Source: a bacterium
Lineage (GTDB): Bacteria > Cyanobacteriota > Vampirovibrionia > Gastranaerophilales > Gastranaerophilaceae
DNA length: 5,219 bases
Assembly: GCA_017477685.1 (NCBI GenBank)
Contig: JAFUUT010000005.1
Location: forward strand, 1 to 5,219
Reading direction: 5' to 3'
In this document: positions 1 to 5,219 of the stretch, piece after piece
Layout of the letters: each line of letters begins with the position of its first letter
How positions within the stretch are numbered: the first letter of the stretch is position 1
The notes under the pieces: generated by a model
Told to the model about the DNA's origin: nothing
Databases searched by the model: none
The model's input: the letters and a program-made list of their open reading frames with translations, nothing else
Translations under genes and position numbers: made by a program

Positions 1-44
1 ATTTTTTTTCAATATATTTAAATATTGTTACATAATTTTACAGT

Positions 45-854
45 TTAGTAGTAGTCTCTGATAACTTCAGGCGTGAGTAATTTTGCATCAAAAACTTCTT
101 TAATACAATTTTCTTTTATATATTTATTTGGAGGCATTTTATAATCTCCGGAAAGCATATCTACGAGCTTACCTGTGATTTCGTCAGGGAGTCTGATTTC
201 TTTGTATATTGTAGAGGGTGATCCTCCAATAATTTTTACTTCACTTGTCCATGCGCCAGCAAAATTATCTTCAACTTTACCTAAATTGTGATATACCAAT
301 TTTTCAAACATTGGTGGCTCTACGTTCTCCCTTGCATTTTTATCATAACCGTTAGGGATAAAGTATACTATGTCTATTTCCTTACCCCCGGAATTAGATG
401 TCATATATTGCATTGAATATTTTTTGCCATCAGACACAAAAGGAAAACTTTCAACTACTCTATGCGTATTATACCATGCATTTGGGGCATTTACTCCGGT
501 CGTTTGAGATGCGGATTCTGGTGTTGAAAGAGCCTCTGCTTCTGATGCAAAGTCATACATCGGTTCGGCTTCGGTTTCGGTTGGTGCATACGGCATTTCC
601 ATTGTTATTTGTTTCGGATCTTGAGAGGAGAGCTCTGCAGCTTTAGTTGATAGTGCAGGGTTCAATGTCATCATTACAATTACCGGAACAGATGCATATT
701 TAGCACCTCTGGACATTCCGCTATGACGCGGTGAAACTTCCTTGTCACCATCTGAGCGAGTATATTGCTCTCTGGGAGAAACTTCCATGTCTCCTTTAAA
801 ATTAATCTTTTTACTTGTACCTAAATTTACACTACTAACAGGTAATATAGCCAT
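45..854 (-). CDS. Hypothetical membrane-anchored or exported protein with an INFKG-type N-terminus
   Basis: This is a 269-residue protein of unknown function. Residues 1-21 form a short leader ending in Ile-Asn-Phe-Lys-Gly, a pattern I recall at the N-termini of many gut Gastranaerophilales proteins. Residues 21-28 and 36-43 repeat the motif GD-(M/K)-EVSPR. A hydrophobic stretch at about 54-68 (ASVPVIVMMTLNPAL) could be a signal-anchor or an internal signal sequence. It lies too far in for a classical signal peptide. Residues 80-120 are a Thr/Ser/Glu/Pro-rich acidic linker. Residues 125-269 look like a compact alpha/beta domain with strands near 144-151, 158-165 and 203-210 and a helical end at 226-265. 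I do not recognise the fold and see no catalytic motif. The start at 854 is supported by AGAGG six bases upstream and a strong promoter. The gene is divergent from the large gene at 1101. It is confidently coding, but its function is unknown. Confidence 0.85.
   Translation of the reverse strand: MAILPVSSVNLGTSKKINFKGDMEVSPREQYTRSDGDKEVSPRHSGMSRGAKYASVPVIVMMTLNPALSTKAAELSSQDPKQITMEMPYAPTETEAEPMYDFASEAEALSTPESASQTTGVNAPNAWYNTHRVVESFPFVSDGKKYSMQYMTSNSGGKEIDIVYFIPNGYDKNARENVEPPMFEKLVYHNLGKVEDNFAGAWTSEVKIIGGSPSTIYKEIRLPDEITGKLVDMLSGDYKMPPNKYIKENCIKEVFDAKLLTPEVIRDYY
726..794 (-). repeat. Short internal duplication GD-x-EVSPR in the leftward protein
   Basis: Two copies of an eight-residue motif, GDMEVSPR (bases 771-794) and GDKEVSPR (bases 726-749), lie 15 residues apart just before the hydrophobic segment. 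The third position of each copy differs (M or K). Codons also differ (gaa-gtt-tct-ccc-aga against gaa-gtt-tca-ccg-cgt), so the protein motif appears to have been kept while the DNA drifted. That would suggest selection on the peptide. Its role is not known. Confidence 0.6.
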
Positions 855-860
855 TTTACA

Positions 861-865
861 CCTCT
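861..865 (-). promoter_or_regulatory. Shine-Dalgarno of the leftward gene
   Basis: Read on the minus strand the sequence is AAAGAGGTGTAAA followed by the ATG at 854. The AGAGG core lies six bases before the start codon, which is good spacing. It fixes the start at 854. The plus-strand genes in this window have much poorer ribosome binding sites. Confidence 0.75.
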
Positions 866-931
866 TTAAGTATTTTTAATTTACGCAAATTTTTCTTTGC
901 ACATTATCATTTTTCATTAACCTTGCCCATT

Positions 932-960
932 ATTATATCAGTCGTTTGCCCTTTTGTAAA
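932..960 (-). promoter_or_regulatory. Sigma70-type promoter of the leftward gene
   Basis: On the minus strand a TTTACA box (955-960, one mismatch to TTGACA) is followed by exactly 17 bases and a perfect TATAAT (932-937). This is the best promoter match in the window. Transcription would start near 925, giving an untranslated leader of about 70 bases before the ATG at 854. Two GGGCAA hexamers flank the -10 box (see findings). Confidence 0.75.
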
Positions 961-976
961 TACTTTTTTTAACGTA

Positions 977-997
977 TAGGATATATTTTAGGATATA
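977..997. repeat. Direct repeat TAGGATATA x2, possible operator
   Basis: The nine bases TAGGATATA occur at 977-985 and again at 989-997, so the copies start 12 bases apart, roughly one helical turn. The pair lies 17 bases upstream of the -35 box of the leftward promoter and about 100 bases upstream of the rightward gene. Tandem sites at this spacing are typical of dimeric activators such as response regulators. That role is inferred, and the AT-rich background makes chance repetition possible. Confidence 0.35.
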
Positions 998-1030
998 GTC
1001 TCTGAATAGAGGTTTTCAATGTGAAGATTT

Positions 1031-1060
1031 GTAACAATTCCTAAAGTCAGAGCATAAAAT
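1031..1060 (+). promoter_or_regulatory. Weak candidate promoter of the large rightward gene
   Basis: GTAACA (1031-1036, four of six matches to TTGACA) is followed by 18 bases and TAAAAT (1055-1060, five of six matches to TATAAT). Transcription would start near 1067, leaving a leader of about 34 bases before the ATG at 1101. No better pair was found between 961 and 1088. It is plausible but well below the quality of the divergent promoter. Confidence 0.3.
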
Positions 1061-1100
1061 TGTCGTAAATCATGTGGTGCTAAGTTCATGAGTATAAAAA

Positions 1101-3926
1101 ATGTCCCGAAATTCTATAAATAAAAAGCCGATTGTTTCTGCTCAAATGGCGGCAAACAATAATAATAAAGTTCAACAACAGAAGCCTCAAGCAAAGACTT
1201 CTCAAAATACGTCTATATTTAAATCTGAACAAAACGTAGGTAATAAATCGAATTCAAAGTCTAAAACTATCGCTTTGCAATCGGGCAGGAAAGTTGTTAT
1301 TAAAGACGGTAAAGCTCGATATTACGCCGCAAACGGGACAGAATTAAATCAAAAATATTTTGAAAAAACCGAGGGAAAAGTTCAGATTATGGCATCCGGC
1401 AGATACACCGTTACAAAAAACGGTCAGACAAAATATTATGCTGCCAATGGTACTGAGTTAAAAGCCGAATATTTTAAAAAGGCTGAAAGCGGCCAGATTA
1501 TTAATGTAAAAACCTCAAAACAAAAGACACAAACTCTAAACACGCTTATAAGAGCAGGAAATGAAGCAAATAAGGAGTTTAAAAAGCAATTGGCAGATGA
1601 CGGTTGGGCCGGTGATGTAGCAGACGGAATAAGTGTGTTATGGGGGTCTGATAACAGGGCTTCAAAGGTACGTGTTGACATTGATACTCATAACAAAAAT
1701 ATGCAAGCGCTTAAAAAAGCCGCATCGCAAGGAGATGAAGCTTTCGAGAAAAAATTTAAAGAGATTTTTGGTGTTAATTACAATCAAAAAGCAATTGACG
1801 AGTACAACAGAAAACCGTCAGATGCAAATTACCAAAAGGCTTTTGGTACAAAGCAAGTAAATTTGAAAAAACGTGTTCGTGAATATAATCAGTCTCAACA
1901 GACAGGCGCGGAAGTTGTTAAAACAACAGGCAAGGTTGCCGCAGGTATTGCAGTCGGTGTCGCAACCGGCGGTACCGGGTTTGTAGCTCTGGGGGCTGCC
2001 GCTATAGGAACAGGTCTTGCGTCTGTTACTATTGACGAAACCGACAGAATGAAAGTTAAAGATTTAGTACAAAAGGGTGAAGTAAATTTCCGAGAAGGAA
2101 CAAACCATAAACAAATATTGAAAGATGCGGCTTTTGATGCAGGCGCCGTTTTTATCGGCGGTGCGGCTGCAAAAGCGGCAAAAGTGGTTGTAAAAGGGAC
2201 ACAGGCTGCTAATGCTGCAGGACAGGTTACTGAAGTGTTGACCAAAGGTCAAAAAGCTGCACGTGCAGGTATAACGATTGGTGCGGATGTTGCTGTTGGT
2301 GCCGGACAAGAATATGCTACGACAGGTGATGTTACTCTCGGAGGAACATTGATGAATGCAGCAATGAGCGGAGTGGGTTCTGCTGTCGAATTTGGAGCCC
2401 CGCAAAAAGCGTGGAAAGGTATTAAACGTGCATTTGGTAATTCTTCTGAGGGCGTTTCAAAGCGGTTCACTATCAAGAAAAGCCAAACTAATAAATCAAG
2501 TGCGCTTAATCAAGATCCGGATGCTGATTTAGACAGATTTTTGCATATGGGGCCGCTTATTGCGAGGGGCACTAATGATGTACCTAAACAAGGTTTAAGG
2601 TCGAAATTGCATAGAAATAATGGAACTGTTGAACCTGCTTCTTCTCAAGCAAATACAGTAACTTATGGAGGTAGAACGTTCAAAAAAGCAGTTGCTAAAA
2701 AAAGACCAAATAATGATTCCGATATAGTTATTGTTAAAAAAGAAACGGGCTCACAACAAAATAGAGCTGGTGCAGTTTCACAGTCTCAATCAAATAGCGG
2801 CACAGTGACCTATGGCGGAAGAACGTTCAAAAAAGCGATTCCGCGATCTCAAGCGGGTACATCGGGTATTGAACGTCCTAAATCTAAACCAAAAGTAGAA
2901 GCACAAAATTCAACTGTTGGAACTTCTAAACCGCAAACTGAAAGACAAAGATTGAGAACGGATACTCCAAAAACGCAATCAAGTACCGTACAACCGCAAG
3001 AAATAAAATATAATTATCGGCTATCTGATGGTAGAATTGTTTCCACCTCTCTAAAAATAGAAACAAGATCTGACGGACTTATTTTCTTGAGGAATAATGA
3101 AGGATATATACAACACAGACTTGCAAACAGAGAATATACAATAATAGAAAATTCAGGGCAAGCTGATAGAAGGTTCCAAAAATTAGAAAATGTTGACGGC
3201 AAAATAGTAATTACTGACGTATCAGAAAGAGATTACAGGCAATATCTTTCTAATAAACGGGGTATTCAAGCAGGTGCTGCACCTGTTCAAAATGCTTTTA
3301 CAGAACGGAATGTTCGGTTTATCTTCAGTGATAATCTTGGAACTAAAGGATCGTCAGGACATATAAGCCATGATCATACTCACTTTGTGGAAACCGGCAA
3401 AAGTATTGATTTATCATATGGGCAGCTCGAGTTTGATTATGAAGTATACACTGCTTCCGGGAATACAAAGAGAACAATGGTATTAAATAGATCCGGAATA
3501 ATAGAAATGCCAAATGGTGCAACACATAATTTAATTAAAGACGGTCCGTATTATTATGGCGAAGATGTAGCCGGTAAGTCTTTCAAAAAAATAGAATATG
3601 TGAATGGCAAGGCTAAAATATCAAATGTAACAAAAGAGGAGTATCAGGAAAGTATAAATAAAAAATTATCTAAAGCACCTGTAAGAAAATCTGTTTCTTT
3701 AGAAAGTCTTGGTAATAGAACTATGGAAATACAGGGTACTTATTACAGTATTACAGGCAGGCCTTCTTCTCCTGGATTTATAGTTAAGAATAAACATACA
3801 GGAGAATATACCCTTATCGAACGGGGCGAAAGTTTTGAGTTTAAAGACGGTACAACCATATCTTGTTCCGGAGGAGTCAGTGATAATTTTGATATCAGAA
3901 TAGAAGCAAAAAGAATTGAATCCTGA
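1101..3926 (+). CDS. Large repeat-containing mosaic protein, possibly secreted or effector-like
   Basis: This 941-residue protein matches no family I can name. Residues 1-58 are Asn/Gln/Lys/Ser-rich and probably disordered, with no classical signal peptide. Residues 61-127 hold two YYAANGTEL...YF repeats. Residues 145-265 are charged and helical. Residues 273-435 are Gly/Ala-rich and hydrophobic, with a GxxxGxxxG zipper at G282, G286 and G290 and further hydrophobic runs near 343-363 and 388-402. This region resembles the pre-toxin segments of polymorphic toxins. Residues 450-635 are a disordered basic linker carrying TVTYGGRTFKKA twice. Residues 636-941 are beta-rich with a degenerate duplication and a His cluster at 754-761. 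No catalytic motif is visible at the C-terminus. The start at 1101 is the first Met after an in-frame stop at 1095, but its Shine-Dalgarno is poor. It may be a surface protein, adhesin or effector. Coding status is certain and function is unknown. Confidence 0.9.
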   Translation: MSRNSINKKPIVSAQMAANNNNKVQQQKPQAKTSQNTSIFKSEQNVGNKSNSKSKTIALQSGRKVVIKDGKARYYAANGTELNQKYFEKTEGKVQIMASGRYTVTKNGQTKYYAANGTELKAEYFKKAESGQIINVKTSKQKTQTLNTLIRAGNEANKEFKKQLADDGWAGDVADGISVLWGSDNRASKVRVDIDTHNKNMQALKKAASQGDEAFEKKFKEIFGVNYNQKAIDEYNRKPSDANYQKAFGTKQVNLKKRVREYNQSQQTGAEVVKTTGKVAAGIAVGVATGGTGFVALGAAAIGTGLASVTIDETDRMKVKDLVQKGEVNFREGTNHKQILKDAAFDAGAVFIGGAAAKAAKVVVKGTQAANAAGQVTEVLTKGQKAARAGITIGADVAVGAGQEYATTGDVTLGGTLMNAAMSGVGSAVEFGAPQKAWKGIKRAFGNSSEGVSKRFTIKKSQTNKSSALNQDPDADLDRFLHMGPLIARGTNDVPKQGLRSKLHRNNGTVEPASSQANTVTYGGRTFKKAVAKKRPNNDSDIVIVKKETGSQQNRAGAVSQSQSNSGTVTYGGRTFKKAIPRSQAGTSGIERPKSKPKVEAQNSTVGTSKPQTERQRLRTDTPKTQSSTVQPQEIKYNYRLSDGRIVSTSLKIETRSDGLIFLRNNEGYIQHRLANREYTIIENSGQADRRFQKLENVDGKIVITDVSERDYRQYLSNKRGIQAGAAPVQNAFTERNVRFIFSDNLGTKGSSGHISHDHTHFVETGKSIDLSYGQLEFDYEVYTASGNTKRTMVLNRSGIIEMPNGATHNLIKDGPYYYGEDVAGKSFKKIEYVNGKAKISNVTKEEYQESINKKLSKAPVRKSVSLESLGNRTMEIQGTYYSITGRPSSPGFIVKNKHTGEYTLIERGESFEFKDGTTISCSGGVSDNFDIRIEAKRIES
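1281..1481 (+). repeat. Two tandem YYAANGTEL repeats in the large protein
   Basis: Residues 61-89 (bases 1281-1367) and 99-127 (bases 1395-1481) are homologous, with a period of 38 residues (114 bases). Eighteen of 29 positions are identical, including the block YYAANGTEL and the trailing YF-x-K. The unit reads SGR, a short strand, K-(D/N)-G, a second strand, then the conserved block, which suggests a small beta-hairpin plus helix module. I recall similar units in hypothetical Gastranaerophilales proteins but know of no function. Confidence 0.8.
2655..2837 (+). repeat. Paired TVTYGGRTFKKA motif in the linker of the large protein
   Basis: The twelve residues TVTYGGRTFKKA occur identically at residues 519-530 (bases 2655-2690) and 568-579 (bases 2802-2837), 49 residues apart, inside a Ser/Gln/Asn/Lys-rich linker. 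The two DNA copies share the stretch AGAACGTTCAAAAAAGC but differ at several third codon positions. Perfect peptide conservation over drifted codons in an otherwise low-complexity region points to a functional short motif rather than a recent DNA duplication. Confidence 0.75.
3174..3665 (+). repeat. Degenerate C-terminal domain duplication in the large protein
   Basis: Residues 692-719 (bases 3174-3257) and 828-855 (bases 3582-3665) align without gaps over 28 positions, with ten identities and many conservative changes. The shared frame is F-x-K-(L/I)-E-x-V-x-G-K, followed by I-x-x-V and a Tyr. The roughly 55 residues before each unit are also similar in pattern (tyrosine-rich strands with a D/G turn), giving a domain of about 85 residues repeated with a 136-residue period. 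A third, more distant copy may start near residue 872. Confidence 0.55.
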
Positions 3927-4008
3927 TTATCAAGAAATTATAAATCTGTTTTTAAACAAACGATAAATTTGAATGCAAAATTGTGTGATAAGGGCAAAAA
4001 TTGATGTA

Positions 4009-4072
4009 AAAAGGCCTAATATTACAAAATAATAAAATTGACAAAAACGGCTTTGCATTGTAATATCCTTTT
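4009..4072 (+). repeat. Bulged inverted repeat over the promoter of the ATP-grasp gene
   Basis: The left arm is AAAAGG (4009-4014), a four-base bulge CCTA, then ATATTACAA (4019-4027). The right arm is TTGTAATAT (4058-4066) directly followed by CCTTTT (4067-4072). All 15 arm bases pair by Watson-Crick rules, around a 30-base loop. The -35 box lies in the loop and the -10 box is inside the right arm. As DNA it could be a split operator. As RNA it could be a hairpin in read-through transcripts. It excludes the short hairpin at 4055-4081 because both use 4058-4060. Confidence 0.5.
4038..4066 (+). promoter_or_regulatory. Promoter of the ATP-grasp gene
   Basis: A perfect TTGACA (4038-4043) is followed by 17 bases and TAATAT (4061-4066, four of six matches to TATAAT). 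Alternatively TGTAAT at 4059-4064 gives five matches at a short 15-base spacing. Transcription would begin near 4073, about 40 bases before the ATG at 4113. The -10 box lies in the right arm of the inverted repeat. Confidence 0.55.
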
Positions 4073-4086
4073 GGACAGTGCTTTTT
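4055..4086 (+). terminator. Possible rho-independent terminator after the large gene
   Basis: GCATTG (4055-4060) can pair with CAGTGC (4076-4081), six pairs including one G-U. An inner UCC/GGA stem (4066-4068 with 4073-4075) closes a UUUU loop, leaving a five-base bulge. Five T residues follow at 4082-4086. It is the only terminator-like structure between the two plus-strand genes. Its stem is short and bulged, so termination may be partial. A transcript starting near 4073 would lack the left arm and so escape it. Confidence 0.4.
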
Positions 4087-4112
4087 AATTAGTGAACGGA
4101 ACAGAATTTTCA

Positions 4113-5219
4113 ATGAATTTTTTTGGTTTAAAATTTGGTAAAAATGAGGAACAAAATTTTGTTACCATTTCGGAGTGGACGGATTTTATCGACAAAATTA
4201 ATGGCGCTAAAAACTTTCATCATGGCGATCCTTTGTATTATTTAAAGGATAAGACGGTTTTGTTAAAAAGGTTTGGGCAAAATTTAAAAAGAGATTTTCT
4301 TGATTTGGAAGAAAGTTCTTTGAATGATTTTGTCAAGTTTACAAATAAACACAAGAAAATCATTGTAAAACCAAAAGACTGGAGTTGTGGTCAGGGTATC
4401 GAAATCATAGATATCACAGATGACATAAAAATAAACAAATTGTATTCAAGTTTGATAGAGCGGAAACGGTGTCTTATAGAAGAATATATTGTTCAACACC
4501 GTTCATTAAGTGAAATATATCCTGATGTTGTATCGACTGTCAGAATTTATACATTAAATGTAAATGAGTCTGTTGAGATAGTCTCATACCCGCTGTTGAG
4601 AATTCCTACTTCTTTAGAGGGTATAAAAAATACGGATGTTATTACTCTCAAAGCAGATTTAAAAACAGGCAGATGCGCTGATTACGGAATTATAACAAAA
4701 GAGGGGCAGCGCAGTATTCAAGATAACCCTGTTCACCCGTCGAGCGGTGTTTTGTTGAGTAATTTCAAGATTCCGTTTTTTGACAATGTAAAGGAGCTTG
4801 CCATATATGCGGCAAGGCTTGTTCCCGAAATAACTTTTGCTGGTTGGGATATTGCGATTACGGAGGACGGTGCGGTTATGATTGAGGGTAACGGTGAACC
4901 GTACAATTTCCTTGATGAAAATTATATTTCAAAACGTGAAAAAGATTATAACAGGATGGATTATTACAATAAAATGCTTGAGTATGTCAAGTTTAGGAAG
5001 AACACATACCATGAAGTTATTGAAAAAATGACGAATAAAGTATTTTTGGAAGAAAATAGTGAAGATTTGGCGCCGGATGCAGTTATGATTTTTGGGGATA
5101 GAGATTGCGATTTAGATGTGAGGGAGATTATTTCAAGGTATAAAAACAACCCGCTTTATAGTTGCTCGGATACCTGCTGGAATACACAGCCTGAGGAGTT
5201 TGATTATTTGGTTGAATGC
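4113..5219 (+). CDS. Sugar-transfer-associated ATP-grasp protein, C-terminus cut by the window edge
   Basis: The reading frame stays open for 369 codons to the right edge. Residues 80-265 match the PF14397-like ATP-grasp family. They include the ATP-binding Lys and Gly-rich loop (K86-P-K-D-W-S-C-G-Q-G95), the adenine-binding hinge LIEEYIVQH (121-129), V143-R144 before a strand, a conserved HPSSGV (208-213), and the metal-binding end GWDIAI...MIEGN with D246, E258 and N260. This family is thought to join an acyl or amino group to a nucleophile using ATP and is often found with cell-envelope or capsular polysaccharide genes. The actual substrate is unknown. Residues 321-369 are an added region, possibly YdcF-like. 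ATG 4113 is preferred, but its Shine-Dalgarno is weak (GGA 12 bases upstream) and an in-frame GTG at 4092 is possible. A promoter lies about 47 bases upstream. Confidence 0.85.
   Translation, partial: MNFFGLKFGKNEEQNFVTISEWTDFIDKINGAKNFHHGDPLYYLKDKTVLLKRFGQNLKRDFLDLEESSLNDFVKFTNKHKKIIVKPKDWSCGQGIEIIDITDDIKINKLYSSLIERKRCLIEEYIVQHRSLSEIYPDVVSTVRIYTLNVNESVEIVSYPLLRIPTSLEGIKNTDVITLKADLKTGRCADYGIITKEGQRSIQDNPVHPSSGVLLSNFKIPFFDNVKELAIYAARLVPEITFAGWDIAITEDGAVMIEGNGEPYNFLDENYISKREKDYNRMDYYNKMLEYVKFRKNTYHEVIEKMTNKVFLEENSEDLAPDAVMIFGDRDCDLDVREIISRYKNNPLYSCSDTCWNTQPEEFDYLVEC

Noticed and set aside
10..27. AT-rich near-palindrome CAATAT...ATATTG after the leftward gene as a terminator
   Set aside because: It has no G/C-rich stem, and the neighbouring T-run lies on the plus strand. 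A leftward transcript would read A residues there, so it is not an intrinsic terminator for that gene.
398..646. Plus-strand open frame inside the leftward gene
   Set aside because: It is antisense to a well-supported gene, has no ribosome binding site of note, and its translation has no protein-like domain pattern.
1895..2476. Several minus-strand open frames under the large gene (1895-2245, 2064-2405, 2249-2476)
   Set aside because: They overlap each other and mirror the Gly/Ala/Thr-rich coding of the plus strand. Their compositions are what antisense reading of such codons gives.
3948..3957. GTTTTTAAAC as a terminator stem just after the large gene
   Set aside because: The stem has only four base pairs, most of them A-T, and no T-run follows. 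The hairpin at 4055-4081 is a better candidate.
4092..4112. GTG at 4092 as the start of the ATP-grasp gene
   Set aside because: It is in frame after a stop at 4086-4088 but has no Shine-Dalgarno. The ATG at 4113 has at least a weak GGA upstream and gives a natural N-terminus. It cannot be excluded from sequence alone.
1101..4112. A polymorphic toxin with an adjacent immunity gene
   Set aside because: The hydrophobic middle resembles pre-toxin regions, but no toxin domain is recognisable at the C-terminus. The next gene is an ATP-grasp enzyme with its own promoter, not a small immunity protein.
4964..5149. Minus-strand open frame under the ATP-grasp gene
   Set aside because: It lies fully antisense to a conserved enzyme frame. 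The Ser/Leu-rich translation looks like an antisense artefact.

Overview
This is an AT-rich bacterial window with three protein-coding genes. One runs leftward on the minus strand (45-854). Two run rightward on the plus strand (1101-3926 and 4113 to the right edge, where the gene is cut). There are no RNA genes, insertion sequences, CRISPR arrays or housekeeping markers, so the taxonomic call is soft. The best hint is the leftward protein. It opens with a short Met-Ala-Ile-Leu-Pro-Val-Ser-Ser-Val stretch leading to Ile-Asn-Phe-Lys-Gly, followed by a hydrophobic segment and an acidic linker. From memory, this pattern is common in secreted or surface proteins of gut Gastranaerophilales (non-photosynthetic Cyanobacteriota, 'Melainabacteria'). 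The YYAANGTEL...YF repeats in the large central protein fit the same group. This is recollection, not a search result.

Layout. Positions 1-44 are an AT-rich tail with no recognised feature. Positions 45-854 encode a 269-residue protein of unknown function that is probably membrane-anchored or exported. It has a good Shine-Dalgarno and a near-consensus sigma70-type promoter (TTTACA, 17 bases, TATAAT). The divergent intergenic region (855-1100) also holds a 9-bp direct repeat, TAGGATATA, which could be an operator, and a weaker promoter candidate for the rightward gene. Positions 1101-3926 encode a 941-residue mosaic protein. In order it has a low-complexity N-terminus, two 38-residue-period repeats, a helical charged region, a long Gly/Ala-rich hydrophobic region with a glycine zipper, a disordered linker carrying a duplicated TVTYGGRTFKKA motif, and a beta-rich C-terminal region containing a degenerate duplication. 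It resembles large secreted, surface or effector-like proteins, but no catalytic domain is recognisable.

The 186-base gap 3927-4112 is dense with signals. It contains a TTGACA-17-TAATAT promoter, a bulged 15-pair inverted repeat whose right arm covers the -10 box, and a short hairpin followed by five T residues. The hairpin and the inverted repeat share bases, so a transcript reading through from the large gene could form only one of them. Downstream is a sugar-transfer-associated ATP-grasp protein (PF14397-like). Its core is complete within the window, and its C-terminal extension, cut by the window edge, faintly resembles the start of a YdcF/DUF218 domain. That enzyme family usually sits with cell-envelope or capsular polysaccharide genes.

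Nothing shows that the three genes act in one pathway. The divergent pair could share regulatory DNA, and the ATP-grasp gene appears to have its own promoter. The window mostly suggests cell-envelope and secreted-protein content of a poorly characterised lineage.
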